DNA of 64,000 nt, taken from Thermodesulfobacteriota bacterium. GTDB taxonomy: Bacteria; Desulfobacterota; WTBG01; CAIYCZ01; CAIRTM01. Under the pieces are notes generated by a model. That model saw nothing but the letters and a program-made list of their open reading frames with translations. It was not told the origin of the DNA and ran no database searches. Below, piece by piece: positions 35,456 to 44,538 of the stretch. Made by a program: the position numbers and the translations under genes. The stretch is taken from assembly GCA_028278025.1 (NCBI GenBank), contig JANQFE010000024.1, positions 115,378 through 179,377 of the forward strand, given 5' to 3'. Position 1 is the stretch's first letter. Each line of letters begins with the position of its first letter.

Positions 35456-35854
35456 GTGAAAAAAACAACCTGCATCATTTTAGGTGTGCTATACTGTTTG
35501 GGGCTCGGATATCTCTCTGCTGCAGACGGCGTGCCTACCATGACGAAAGAGGAGCTGAAACCCCTGCTGAGAAGACCCGATGTTGTGGTCATTGACGTAC
35601 GCGTCGGCAAGGACTGGAAATCAAGTGAGCTGAAAATAAAAGGCGCGGTGCGCGGTGACCCCCAAAAAATAGAAACCTGGGGTGAAAAGTATTTTAAAGA
35701 TAAAACCCTTGTTCTGTATTGTGCCTGACCGAATGAAGTCACCAGTGCCCGTGTGGCACAGCAGTTCATTGCTAAAGGCTATAAGAAAGTATATGCTCTT
35801 AAAGGGGGCTGGCACGAATGGTTCAGAGCAAAGTTCCCCACAGAAGAACGATAG
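35456..35854 (+). CDS. Exported rhodanese-like protein with in-frame TGA (probable selenoprotein)
   Basis: The frame runs from GTG 35456 (behind AGGAGG) through TGA at 35726-35728 to TAG 35852, giving 132 residues. The signal peptide ends around LSAA. The rhodanese core is VVVIDVRVGKDW...LVLYCA-TGA-PNEVTSARVAQQFIAKGYKKVYALKGGWHEW. In related proteins the site reads YCxCPNE, so TGA stands exactly where a second Cys would be (C89, U91). The reading frame and family match continue past the TGA, and a bacterial SECIS-like hairpin follows at once. Alternatives: a nonsense mutation or sequencing error. Best read as a Cys-x-Sec rhodanese or redox protein. Confidence 0.78.
35726..35770 (+). promoter_or_regulatory. 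SECIS-like hairpin directly after TGA
   Basis: After the TGA an outer stem AATGAA (35732-35737) pairs with TTCATT (35765-35770), and an inner stem GTGCC (35745-35749) with GGCAC (35755-35759), closing the loop CGTGT (35750-35754). The loop is about 22-26 bases past the TGA and contains GU, as bacterial SECIS loops do. By eye only. Confidence 0.6.
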
Positions 35855-35901
35855 CAGCGGTATATAGGTATGCTCCTGTCATTGTTCTTGAGGAAAACCT
35901 G

Positions 35902-36513
35902 ATGAAAACAAAAAGCGCCCTGCTCATCGTGGATGTCCAGGTTGATTTTTGTGAAGGCGGCAGCCTGGCAGTACCGGAAGCTGATACAATAATCCCGGTT
36001 CTCAACAGATATATCAAACTGTTCACCCGTGAACAGTTCCCTGTATTTGCATCTCGGGACTGGCATCCGCACCAGGCCAAACATTTTCAGCAGCAGGGCG
36101 GTCAGTGGCCGCATCACTGTGTGCAGGACACTGAGGGTGCCCAGTTTCATCCCCATCTGAAGCTGCCGACTGGCGCAGTAATACTTTCCAAGGGCACTGC
36201 CCCTGATGAGGATAGCTATTCGGCCTTTCAAACTGTTGACTCCCGGGGAAAAGAATTTAACAGTCTGCTAAAGAAGGCTGGGGTAAAAACACTGTTTGTC
36301 GGGGGACTGGCTACAGATTTCTGTGTCAGGTGGTCGGTTGTGGATGCCCTTACGTTTGGCTACACAGTTGAACTGCTGCAGGATGCCATAAAAGGTGTTA
36401 ACATAAAGTCGCGGGATTCAGAACAGGCCATCCAGGAAATGGTACGCCTGGGAGCCAGGACAACCACCCTAGAGAAGGCAACCAAGATGTTTGCGGGGCT
36501 AAAAAAGGCATAG
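35902..36513 (+). CDS. pncA: Nicotinamidase / isochorismatase-family hydrolase
   Basis: 203 residues. Catalytic triad: Asp in ALLIVDVQVDFCEGG, Lys in VILSKGT and Cys in LATDFCVRWSVVDAL; metal His in SRDWHPHQAKHF. This is the PncA pattern (nicotinamide to nicotinate, NAD salvage). ATG 35902 is behind GAGG. It starts 47 bp after the rhodanese stop, probably the same operon. The stop TAG is also the left border of a family A repeat (TAGTACTGA). Confidence 0.93.
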   Translation: MKTKSALLIVDVQVDFCEGGSLAVPEADTIIPVLNRYIKLFTREQFPVFASRDWHPHQAKHFQQQGGQWPHHCVQDTEGAQFHPHLKLPTGAVILSKGTAPDEDSYSAFQTVDSRGKEFNSLLKKAGVKTLFVGGLATDFCVRWSVVDALTFGYTVELLQDAIKGVNIKSRDSEQAIQEMVRLGARTTTLEKATKMFAGLKKA

Positions 36514-36521
36514 TACTGACC

Positions 36522-36682
36522 GACAATTAAAACTGTGGAGTCGGAGGTTGGGCACGAACCTGTTTGTGCAGCAAGGGCAGTGCGAGCCTCAGCCTGAACT
36601 ATACTAATAGTCGTTCCAGCGAGCATGTTGCCCGCAGCAATCAAGCAGGTTCGTGCCCAGCTTACGCCCAATTTTAATTGTC
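36522..36682 (+). repeat. Structured intergenic repeat, family A, complete copy with nested stems
   Basis: Outer inverted repeat GACAATTAAAA (36522-36532) with TTTTAATTGTC (36672-36682), perfect 11 bp. Inner perfect 14-bp stem TGGGCACGAACCTG (36549-36562) with CAGGTTCGTGCCCA (36646-36659). Inside is GGGCA (36575-36579) with TGCCC (36629-36633). A near-identical copy at 63869 differs in the 14-bp stem at both paired positions. Confidence 0.88.
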
Positions 36683-36734
36683 CTCATGTATTAGCACTTA
36701 TGGGCAATTAAAATTGTGTTTCATACGTTGGCCA

Positions 36735-36856
36735 CCTTTGGCTTGAGCCCCGCGACAAGCTCGGGACAGGCTGCAAGTGCGGTGTGAGCACGGGCCGTGA
36801 TGAGAGCTTTAAGCTTTTTCCAGCGAGCATATAGCCCGCTGCAATCAAACCAAAGG
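36735..36856 (+). repeat. Structured intergenic repeat, family A, copy 3
   Basis: Ends form a 12-bp inverted repeat with one mismatch: CCTTTGGCTTGA (36735-36746) and TCAAACCAAAGG (36845-36856). It shares GAGCCCCGCGACAAGCTCGG and CCAGCGAGCATATAGCCCGC with the copy at 1781. The LEA2 gene starts 25 bp later. Confidence 0.85.
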
Positions 36857-36881
36857 ACACAGACCTGGGGGAAGGGGTGCA

Positions 36882-37709
36882 ATGATAGTAAAAAAATTTT
36901 TGGTTTTTTTCATTGCCGCCGCGCTGGCCGTGTGCGGATGTGCTACCCTGCGGCAGCTGATGCAGCGGCCTACCGTTTCACTTAAAGATATTTCTGCACG
37001 GGATATTTCGCTGTTTGAGCAAACCCTTGTTTTCAATTTCAACGTGCATAACCCTAATCCGGTCGGCATTCAGCTCAGAAATGCTGCCTACAATCTCAAA
37101 ATTAACAACACTGAGTTTATAAAAGGTGTCCTGGACAAAGGCATTATGCTGCGGGCCGGCCAATCTGAGACCTTCGCGTTGCCGGTTACCGTTAATCATC
37201 TTGAGCTGTTTTCCTCTGTGGCTGCATTTGCAAGCGCCGACAGTATCCCCTATAACCTTTCAGGCACGGTAGGTGTAGGCCCTTTTGATATTCCTTACGG
37301 CAAAGCCGGCAGCTTCATCATTCCGAAACTGCCGGTAGTATCCCTTGACCGTCTTAAGATTTCTGAGCTGTCTCTGCAGGGGGCCGCCGTGCTGATGAAG
37401 CTTAACCTGGCAAACAATAACCCTTTTCCAGTAAACATAAGCGGGCTTGATTATGTCTGCAAACTGGGGGAAATGGAGCTGGCAAGCGGCAGCGCTGGTT
37501 CTGTTGCCCCGGTTGATCAGAACGGCACGTCCAGCCTTGAGGTACAGCTCAATTTGAATTTCTTTGAGCTTGGTACATCAGCCTATAATCTGCTTATGCA
37601 ATCCACATCCGATTATGAGCTTTCAGGCAACATGATTTTTACCGTTCCCAATCTGGGCCGAAAACGCTTTCCTTTTCTCAGCAAGGGACAGGTGCCTTTT
37701 GTTAAATAA
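36882..37709 (+). CDS. LEA type 2 family lipoprotein
   Basis: 275 residues. A lipobox in AVCGC (Cys about 20) marks a lipoprotein. Two LEA2/WHy immunoglobulin-like domains follow, each with the N-P-N/NNPFP motif: FNFNVHNPNPVGIQLRNAAYNLKIN and LMKLNLANNNPFPVNISGLDYVCKL. LEA2 domains bind or stabilise membranes or partners under stress. Downstream 1.25 kb is non-coding. Confidence 0.9.
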   Translation: MIVKKFLVFFIAAALAVCGCATLRQLMQRPTVSLKDISARDISLFEQTLVFNFNVHNPNPVGIQLRNAAYNLKINNTEFIKGVLDKGIMLRAGQSETFALPVTVNHLELFSSVAAFASADSIPYNLSGTVGVGPFDIPYGKAGSFIIPKLPVVSLDRLKISELSLQGAAVLMKLNLANNNPFPVNISGLDYVCKLGEMELASGSAGSVAPVDQNGTSSLEVQLNLNFFELGTSAYNLLMQSTSDYELSGNMIFTVPNLGRKRFPFLSKGQVPFVK

Positions 37710-37987
37710 TGGAGCGACCGGGCCATTATCCTCTTTTTACAGCTACCAAAAATTTATACTTGCCTTTCTGTAAAAATCGATAAAAAAACTGATCCCAAGC
37801 CATTGCATACTAAAAAAATATGTTACATAATTAGTATTAATTGAATTATATAAAAAATCCTGCCAGCGCTTAATGGTCCCATTCGGGTTTTCCTGGTGGA
37901 ATAACCGGTATGGATTAAAAAGCACGCTCGTGCTGAGAGAGAGAAAACAGATATACAGATATACAAAAGCCTGACCTGCATCCAGCA

Positions 37988-38028
37988 ATGAAAGGCAGGG
38001 GCATTAAGCCCCCGCCTTTCATGTTTTT
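37988..38028 (+). terminator. Strong Rho-independent terminator, no clear gene upstream
   Basis: ATGAAAGGCAGGGGC (37988-38002) pairs with GCCCCCGCCTTTCAT (38008-38022), one mismatch, followed by GTTTTT. The nearest plus-strand gene (LEA2) ends about 280 bp before. Confidence 0.85.
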
Positions 38029-38397
38029 AGGGGTGGTTTAAGTGTGTGAAGGAGACCAAGCTATCATATAATAGTATAAGTTCACCAGCTTATATCTCTT
38101 CTTTGCTTCTAATAATCACGGCAACCAACGGCAACGATCTCTTGCAAATTTGGAAAGGAACTCTTTCTTGTGACAACGGTGGGTGACGTGCCGGAGGTGC
38201 CCAGGGATGTAATGTCTTTTGGATCTTGCCATATAAAATATAAAACCCCTCTTTTTTGCTCGGTTTTTAGCCTTTTTTTAAGCAATGTCAAATAGTTAGC
38301 TTGCCTGATCCCAGCTGCCCCCTTGAAAAGAGCTTTGGTTTGGCAAGGGAAAAGAAAATAATTTAAGTTCTGACATGATATACAGGATTGACATGAT

Positions 38398-38427
38398 TTT
38401 TCAACATGGCAACAGCCATGTTGAAAA
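38398..38427. repeat. Perfect 13-bp hairpin
   Basis: TTTTCAACATGGC (38398-38410) and GCCATGTTGAAAA (38415-38427) around AACA. A/T runs on both sides could let it work as a terminator in either direction. Confidence 0.75.
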
Positions 38428-38964
38428 CAACAACCCGTCCATCTTGCTACAGTTATGAGCGAAGTCGAAGGGTTAATCCGGTCTAAAAAAGGTGACAACT
38501 TAATTGCTGTAATTGCTGTGTAATAAGGAACCTACCCCTTGATAAAAAAACACAAGGGGGACGACCTTTGCAGCCATATCCCCCTTGTGATCCCTCCTTT
38601 TCCTCCTTTTTTTCTAAATGCAGGTTTGCAGCTTATAGACAATAAAACGGTGCTCGGTTGCTTACAAGCACCCGGCGAGGGAAGCATGCCCTTCCTTTTT
38701 CCCTTTAAAAAATTCATCCAGGCTATGTTTCCTTGCAGGTGAAAACCCGGTCTTTATACGATTTTCATCCATATGGCAAACAGTCTACTATAAAAAAACC
38801 TTTTTACAATCACCCGAAAAGGCTATTTTTGCATTTTTTTGGGGTTATTTTTGTAAAAAATGAAGGTATGAGGGCAAAAAAAATGTTGTGGTAGAACTTC
38901 CGGCAGCTACCTCCTTCTTTGTACCCAAGCCGCCGGTAAAGGAAGAGCCTATGAAAGGCTTCTT

Positions 38965-39720
38965 CTACGATTCAGCCGTAACTACACGAAGCACGATAAC
39001 GGTTATATTATCGTCCCCCCCGCGCTGGTTTGCCAAGCCGACAAATTGCCGGCAGGCCGCATCAGGAGGGCTGTGTGCTGCTATTGCAATCATTTCCACC
39101 GGCATGACCAGATTACTTAAACCGTCTGAACATATAATTATGGTATCACCGCTGTAGCATTCCCGTTCAGACACATCCGGCACCACATCACTACCGACAC
39201 CGATTGCCCGGGAGAGCATGTGTTTATATCTGGCTCCCAGCAGCTTGGCAACCGCAGGATCTACTGTTTTCTGCTCAGCCTCCCAGGTATGCATAGCGGA
39301 AATGAGCTTTGTTTCACCACTGCGCACGAGATAAATGGGGCTGTCGCCTACATTGGCGGCAATCAGGGTGGAACCGCAGCAATAGACTGCTGCCAGGGTG
39401 GAGCCCATACCGCGGCACTGCCTGTCTTTTGTTGATCTCTCATACACCCTGCTGTTGGCCGTCTTGATCCAGGACACAAGCCTATTGGCCTCAACCGATA
39501 ATGTTGTATCAAAGCCGGCAGGCGCTGCAGGCGGCGGCTGGTGCAGGCACTCGCGCAGCGTATCAACCACCATGCTGCTGGCCACTTCACCTGCCAGATG
39601 CCCTCCCATACCGTCAGCCACAACATACAGACGGTTTTCATCAGCAATAAGGTATGCATCCTCATTTGCTTCCCGCTTCTGGCCTACATCTGTTAACCCT
39701 GCCGATTCAATATGTAACAT
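38965..39720 (-). CDS. PP2C-type Ser/Thr protein phosphatase
   Basis: 251 residues with all PPM/PP2C motifs: NEDAYLIAD, YVVADGMGGHLAGEVAS, RGMGSTLAA, ANVGDSPIYLVR, IIICSDGLSN and QRGGDDNITVIV (metal-binding Asp residues in VADGMGG, CSDG and GDDN). It dephosphorylates Ser/Thr proteins. The neighbouring kinase gene ends 70 bp upstream on the same strand, so the pair is likely cotranscribed and antagonistic. The gene is followed by the long non-coding region. Confidence 0.95.
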   Translation of the reverse strand: MLHIESAGLTDVGQKREANEDAYLIADENRLYVVADGMGGHLAGEVASSMVVDTLRECLHQPPPAAPAGFDTTLSVEANRLVSWIKTANSRVYERSTKDRQCRGMGSTLAAVYCCGSTLIAANVGDSPIYLVRSGETKLISAMHTWEAEQKTVDPAVAKLLGARYKHMLSRAIGVGSDVVPDVSERECYSGDTIIICSDGLSNLVMPVEMIAIAAHSPPDAACRQFVGLANQRGGDDNITVIVLRVVTAES

Positions 39721-39790
39721 GATAGATATAATGAGCTAAAAAATAATTATTAATAAAATCGGCTGTTACAGGACAATCTTTAAACCCACC

Positions 39791-42700
39791 TTACTTTTCC
39801 AGGAGCATGATAACCCGAAATCCGCGATTATCGGCAACATCAGCCGGGCTGTGGCCGTTTCTAGCGGCACAGCGGGCATAATCCTCGTCAACATAGCTCC
39901 AGGCCGATCCCCGGTTTATCCGGATATTATGTTCCTGGTTAAAGTATGTCCGGCACCATTCCGAGATATTTCCGGCAGTATCCATGACCCCGTACACAGA
40001 TTCATCCAGAGGGTAGCTGCCTACCGGGTCAGGTCCCGAGCGCTTGCCCTCTTTAGAATGCGCCATGGAGCAAAACCTGTAATCAAAATAATTTCCCCAA
40101 GGGAAACTGCGGCCATCAACCCCGCGGGCAGCCTTTTCCCATTCCCAGTCCTCGGCCAGACGGAACCGCCACCCCTTATCCTTAAAGGTACGGCTCAGCC
40201 ATTTACAGTAGGCCCTGGCATCATTCCATGAGATACCCAGCACGGGCCAGTCCGAGGGAAAGTCGGCCTGATACTGGTTGCCGATCTTTTGCCAGTAAAA
40301 CCCGGAGGTTGCTGCCGTGCGGGGCAGATATTTTTCTGCCGATCCGGGCAGGCGTGTCTCAAGATACTGTATAAATTTCAGGTAGTCCCCCACCGTTACC
40401 TCATGACGTGATATCAGGTACGGGGCCGTTGTCTTGCGGATTCTGGATGCCGCATACGTGGCCCGGAAATCTCCGCCCATGATAAATTCGCCTGCAGGAA
40501 TATACACAAATCCTTCCGGGACATCCTTGAGCGGTAGGAGTCTTACGGAGCCAGCCGTCTTGGTTTCGCCGCGCTGTATTAAAACAGGAATTCTTGTGTC
40601 AAAATAGCCTTTCTTTTTGGCAATCACCAGATAGGAGCCGGCGGGCAGCCGGCAGTTGTCAAGCCGCTGCATCATGTTATGATCACTGCAAACAAGCAGG
40701 CTCTGAAGGGTGACAAAGGCTGTTTTGCCGAGGTTAAACCGGGAATCAACTCCCTGCATCGGATCATTAGTGCCGGACGAGCCACGGGCCGACAGATAGG
40801 CCTCCGCACTAAAAGGTGCCGGAACCAGACGCCGGTCAGGTCCCTCAATAAAACGGAACATATAATAGCTGTCAGCCGGCGGCTCGGTAGTCAGGCTCAG
40901 TGTTCCATCTTTGCTGAGCAGTTCCTGATACTGCCCGTCATCAAAGGTCAGCATCAGCTCTTTGAAGTAAGCCATCTCCTCTTTGTGCTGCAGTGATTCA
41001 GCCTCTTTGAATTTATCATAATAAATCGCGGCCAGGGCTTGGCGGGCCGGCCGGTTCTCACCATCATAGCTCAACACCGTGCTGTAGCGGGAAATTATCT
41101 TTCCTTCAGCCTTCAGTCTTTCAACTTTCTCGGCCAGCAGGCGCCGCTGTTCATCCCAAAGCGGCTTTTTTACCGCAAAGTCTTCATGGCCCTTGATACC
41201 TGCTTTGAGCTTTTCAATTTTCGACTCCAGCGCAACAATACTGCTGTCGATTTGCCTTTGCCGATCTGCTAATTGTTCAGCCTCAGACAGAATGGGTTCT
41301 ATCTTTTCGCGGGCTTTCTGTTTGTCGGCCTGTACCGCTGCAACCCGGATTCCCTGGCGTGCTTCTGCTGACTGGGGATCAAGTGCAAAGGTTCCCACAT
41401 AGGCGTCATAGGCTTTGATGAAGTCAGCCTGCTCAAACAGCTGCCGGGCCTCTCTGATCTTTTCTTTGGCAAGGCGCCTGTTTTTTAGGGCCAGGGCCTT
41501 GCTGCTTACCAGGGCAATGCCCCTGCGGGCCTGGCTGTTATCTTTATCAAGGCCCAGTACAGAAAAAAAGATTTCTTCGGCCTCCTCAAACTGTGCAGCC
41601 AAGCGGGCCTGCTCGGCCTGGCCCAGAAGTGCAGTGATAGTATCCTGTTTTCTTTTTTGCTCATATATAACGGCTGAAATTATTCCTATAACCAGACACA
41701 CCAGCGCGGCGGCTATCCCTATGGAGGCAACTTTGTTGCGGATTATCCATTTGCGGGTTCTGACAAACAGGTTGTCTTTCTTGGCAGATACGCTCCTGCC
41801 GTCCAGGTACAGCTGCAGGTCTTCTTTAAGCTGCACAACATCCTGATAGCGATCCTTTTTCTCTCGGGCCATGGCCTTCATACAGATAGCGTTCAGCTCG
41901 GCAGGTATTTGGTGGTCAGGTGTCCTGAGATCCGGGGGCTCCAGTATGCATTTGCGGGCTTTCTCAAGCACCTCCCGGCCCTTTTTACCCTTATAGGGTG
42001 CCTGATAGGTGAGGATTTTGTACAGTATGCCTCCCAGCGAAAAAATATCTGAGCGCTCATCCAGATCCGACACCTTGCCCTGGGCCTGCTCGGGTGACAT
42101 GTAGGCCGGAGTGCCCATAACTTGCCCCTCCATCGTGTGAATCGACGCGGGCTGGTCATCCGGGGGACCGGCGGTCTGGGATGTATACATATCTTCGCGG
42201 CCCAACACTTTAGCCAGGCCCCAGTCCATTACCAGCACCTCGCCAAAGTCCCCCACCATAATATTTTCCGGTTTTATATCACGGTGCAGGACCCCTTTTG
42301 AATGGGCATAGCCGATACCATCACAGACCTTCATAAAAATCTGCAGCAGGCTACCCAGGCTGTATTTGTGCAGGCATTCGGGATCTGCCTGAGTTACTTT
42401 TGAAATGATGGATTCAAGATTTTCTCCTTTGACCATCTTCATGGTAAAATAAATTTTGGATTCATCATCTATGCCGACCTCGTGTACCGGAACAATATTG
42501 GGGTGCTCCAGCTGGCCGGTAACCTGGGCTTCCTCCAGAAAACGTTTGATGTGCGGGACATCTGAGCTGGCAGAGGGCAGCATAACCTTCATGGCGACTT
42601 TGCGGCGGATATCCTGATCAACCGTTGCAAACACAGCACCCATGCCCCCGCGGCCAAGCTCCTTGTCAAAGATATAGCGGGAATCTTCATCGCCGCGTGA

Positions 42701-43219
42701 GATCAATGCATTGATGGAAGACACGGACTCCTCACCGGATCCTTTGCCTTTGTGACTGAAATACATCCGGGAGGCATGCTCAAGATCAACATCCGGTTTT
42801 ATTTTTAATATATCCTTTATGACCTTGGTGGCAGCCACACTTCTATTTAAGGCAAAAAATGTTGTTGCCTTTGTTTTTTCAGCATCCGCACCGTCAGCCT
42901 GCAGACTCAGTTGTGTTGCCCTCACGCCAATGGTGTGCTGTTCCCCAGCCGGTGGAACCCCCAACGCCTGGGTCTTCTGCAGATCATCGGCCGCAATGGC
43001 AATAGTCTCATCCTCTGAACCCGGACCAGCAGCAGCCCCCAGGGCCACGGTTTTATCCTCCTCTTGCGGCTCACCGGGCGGTCCGGTAAGGGCTATGGTT
43101 TTCTCTTCTGGCTCAGCAGGCCTGCACTTTTCACAATACAGCTTTCCCTTAACCTCATACAGCTGCTTTTCTGCCGGCTGCCCGCAGCAGGGACACAGTT
43201 GTACAGTTTCATCTGTCAT
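39791..43219 (-). CDS. Transmembrane Ser/Thr kinase with C-terminal FGE-like domain
   Basis: 1142 residues. N-terminal zinc ribbon CPCC...CEKC (9-35); Pkn2-type kinase (about 185-470) with GRGGMGAVF, AMKVML (Lys), HRDIKPENIM, DWGLAK (DFG variant), GTPAYMSPEQ; a membrane helix (about 490-515); a long helical/TPR-like periplasmic region (EAEEIFFSVLGLDKDNSQARRGIAL...); then a formylglycine-generating-enzyme-type C-terminal domain (EGFVYIPAGEFIMGG..., GISWNDARAYCKWLS, WEWEKAARG, GNISEWCRTYF, RGFRVIM). FGE folds often act as binding domains rather than enzymes. AGAGGG precedes the ATG. Confidence 0.94.
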   Translation of the reverse strand: MTDETVQLCPCCGQPAEKQLYEVKGKLYCEKCRPAEPEEKTIALTGPPGEPQEEDKTVALGAAAGPGSEDETIAIAADDLQKTQALGVPPAGEQHTIGVRATQLSLQADGADAEKTKATTFFALNRSVAATKVIKDILKIKPDVDLEHASRMYFSHKGKGSGEESVSSINALISRGDEDSRYIFDKELGRGGMGAVFATVDQDIRRKVAMKVMLPSASSDVPHIKRFLEEAQVTGQLEHPNIVPVHEVGIDDESKIYFTMKMVKGENLESIISKVTQADPECLHKYSLGSLLQIFMKVCDGIGYAHSKGVLHRDIKPENIMVGDFGEVLVMDWGLAKVLGREDMYTSQTAGPPDDQPASIHTMEGQVMGTPAYMSPEQAQGKVSDLDERSDIFSLGGILYKILTYQAPYKGKKGREVLEKARKCILEPPDLRTPDHQIPAELNAICMKAMAREKKDRYQDVVQLKEDLQLYLDGRSVSAKKDNLFVRTRKWIIRNKVASIGIAAALVCLVIGIISAVIYEQKRKQDTITALLGQAEQARLAAQFEEAEEIFFSVLGLDKDNSQARRGIALVSSKALALKNRRLAKEKIREARQLFEQADFIKAYDAYVGTFALDPQSAEARQGIRVAAVQADKQKAREKIEPILSEAEQLADRQRQIDSSIVALESKIEKLKAGIKGHEDFAVKKPLWDEQRRLLAEKVERLKAEGKIISRYSTVLSYDGENRPARQALAAIYYDKFKEAESLQHKEEMAYFKELMLTFDDGQYQELLSKDGTLSLTTEPPADSYYMFRFIEGPDRRLVPAPFSAEAYLSARGSSGTNDPMQGVDSRFNLGKTAFVTLQSLLVCSDHNMMQRLDNCRLPAGSYLVIAKKKGYFDTRIPVLIQRGETKTAGSVRLLPLKDVPEGFVYIPAGEFIMGGDFRATYAASRIRKTTAPYLISRHEVTVGDYLKFIQYLETRLPGSAEKYLPRTAATSGFYWQKIGNQYQADFPSDWPVLGISWNDARAYCKWLSRTFKDKGWRFRLAEDWEWEKAARGVDGRSFPWGNYFDYRFCSMAHSKEGKRSGPDPVGSYPLDESVYGVMDTAGNISEWCRTYFNQEHNIRINRGSAWSYVDEDYARCAARNGHSPADVADNRGFRVIMLLEK

Positions 43220-43236
43220 GCTTTACCCTCTTTTAG

Positions 43237-44538
43237 CTATTGGCTATTGCCTATTTTAGCTTTAACTATTTCAATATTTTGCTTTACCTTACGGGCTGAA
43301 TCATCATCGCGGAGCTTTTGATAAATCTTCAGCGAACGTGTAAAAAAATCAAGAGCATCAGCCTGTTGTCCCAGCAGACTGGAGGTTACGCCCAGTGATG
43401 AAAGAGCCAGGGCCTTTTGATCTTCCTGCCGTGTTGTAATAAAAAGGGTCAGGGCATCACTGTAAGCCTCACGGGCAAGTCTGTTATGACTGGTCAGACG
43501 ATAGGCGTCTCCCAGATACAAAAGCGCCGTGCCGGCCCGGGCTTTATCAGATATACGTTCAAAGCAGGCCCGGGCCTGTTTATAATTGGTCTGGGCCCTA
43601 GCGTACAAACCCTGCTGCTGGTGCGTCATTCCCGCATTGAGCAGATCTTCACCCTCAACAATTTTTTTCTTTTTTTCATCATCAAGTCCGGCATATGCAG
43701 CCAGCCTGGCCTGCAGGGCAAAGTCCCCAAAGCCCGCCCGGTAGTGCTTTTCCAGCACCCGTGCCAAAAGGATCGTTTTTTGTTCACTATCCCGCCGGCC
43801 CGCTGCCGATGCGCGCATGGCCTCTCCAATAAGCCAGTCCAGAGCCGTGCGGCAATGCTCTCTGTGGCCGGCAACCAGGAAGCTTATAGCCCGCTCATCA
43901 TCTGCTTCAACCTTGAAGAGAAACGTGTTAATAAACTCTTCCAGGGTTAATTGAGTGGTAGCCAGTGTGAGCTCTTCTGCAGTGGGCAGATTTGCCAGAT
44001 TCTTTTTTGCTATTTCCAGCACCCATGTGTTTGCCGTTTTTTTACTGGTGGAAATGGCCTTATTATAATAGTGCCGGGCCTTATCATAATCACGCAGTGC
44101 AAAATGATAGATGACGGCAATGTTATTCCAGGCCTCAGCTAACCGGTCATTGAGCCGGAGTGCCTTTTCAAAATAACGCCGGGCATCATCATAACGGGCG
44201 ACACTGTACAAGGAATACCCCAGGCCGTAACATACCTCGGCCTTATCCGGAGTTTCCAGATAAAGCGATTCCATGTGAACAACTCCCCCCTGGGGATCCC
44301 CCAGGGCACTGTAGCTGCGAACAATACCCCGGTAGCCCCGCAGACATGTCGGATCAAGAGATATAACCTTTTCATACAGATCCAGCGCCGTGGTATACTT
44401 TTCTTTCACAAACAGATCTTCGGCTTGCTGCAGTACTGCTTTAGAATCCTGGGCGGCAAACGGAGTCGTTAGCACAATGACATTCACCATGCAGAGGGGT
44501 AACAGGAATGCAACCATAAACCGGGTTAGAAAGCTCAT
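43237..44538 (-). CDS. Exported TPR-repeat protein
   Basis: 433 residues. A signal peptide (MVAFLLPLCMVNVIVLTTPFA) leads to at least six TPR units (LQQAEDLFVKEKYTTALDLYEKVISLDPTCLRGYRG, RYFEKALRLNDRLAEAWNNIAVIYH, HYYNKAISTSKKTANT, RARACFERISDKARAGTALLYLGDAYR, ALSSLGVTSSLLGQQADALDFFTRSLKIYQKLRDD). TPR arrays are protein-protein scaffolds. It overlaps the upstream gene by 4 bp (ATGA) and ends 18 bp before the kinase start, so it is probably a kinase partner in the periplasm. Confidence 0.88.
   Translation of the reverse strand: MSFLTRFMVAFLLPLCMVNVIVLTTPFAAQDSKAVLQQAEDLFVKEKYTTALDLYEKVISLDPTCLRGYRGIVRSYSALGDPQGGVVHMESLYLETPDKAEVCYGLGYSLYSVARYDDARRYFEKALRLNDRLAEAWNNIAVIYHFALRDYDKARHYYNKAISTSKKTANTWVLEIAKKNLANLPTAEELTLATTQLTLEEFINTFLFKVEADDERAISFLVAGHREHCRTALDWLIGEAMRASAAGRRDSEQKTILLARVLEKHYRAGFGDFALQARLAAYAGLDDEKKKKIVEGEDLLNAGMTHQQQGLYARAQTNYKQARACFERISDKARAGTALLYLGDAYRLTSHNRLAREAYSDALTLFITTRQEDQKALALSSLGVTSSLLGQQADALDFFTRSLKIYQKLRDDDSARKVKQNIEIVKAKIGNSQ

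Larger units (their letters stand above)
36514..36881. other. Intergenic region with two family A repeats
   Basis: No gene. Copies of the structured repeat at 36522-36682 and 36735-36856 fill the space between pncA and the LEA2 gene. Confidence 0.7.
37710..38964. other. Long non-coding region with orphan terminator and hairpins
   Basis: No convincing gene in 1.25 kb. It contains a strong terminator at 37988-38028 without an obvious gene before it, the widespread TGACATGATATACAGGATTGACATGATT-type repeat (38371-38397), a perfect 13-bp hairpin (38398-38427) and CCCCCTTGTG...CCTCC words. Frame 38109-38498 (minus) is Cys-rich at first but has no family sense and is not called. Confidence 0.6.

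Noticed and set aside
38109..38498. 129-codon minus-strand frame with many Cys
   Set aside because: Built partly from the ACAGGATTGACATGAT repeat and a hairpin, no start site, no family sense.
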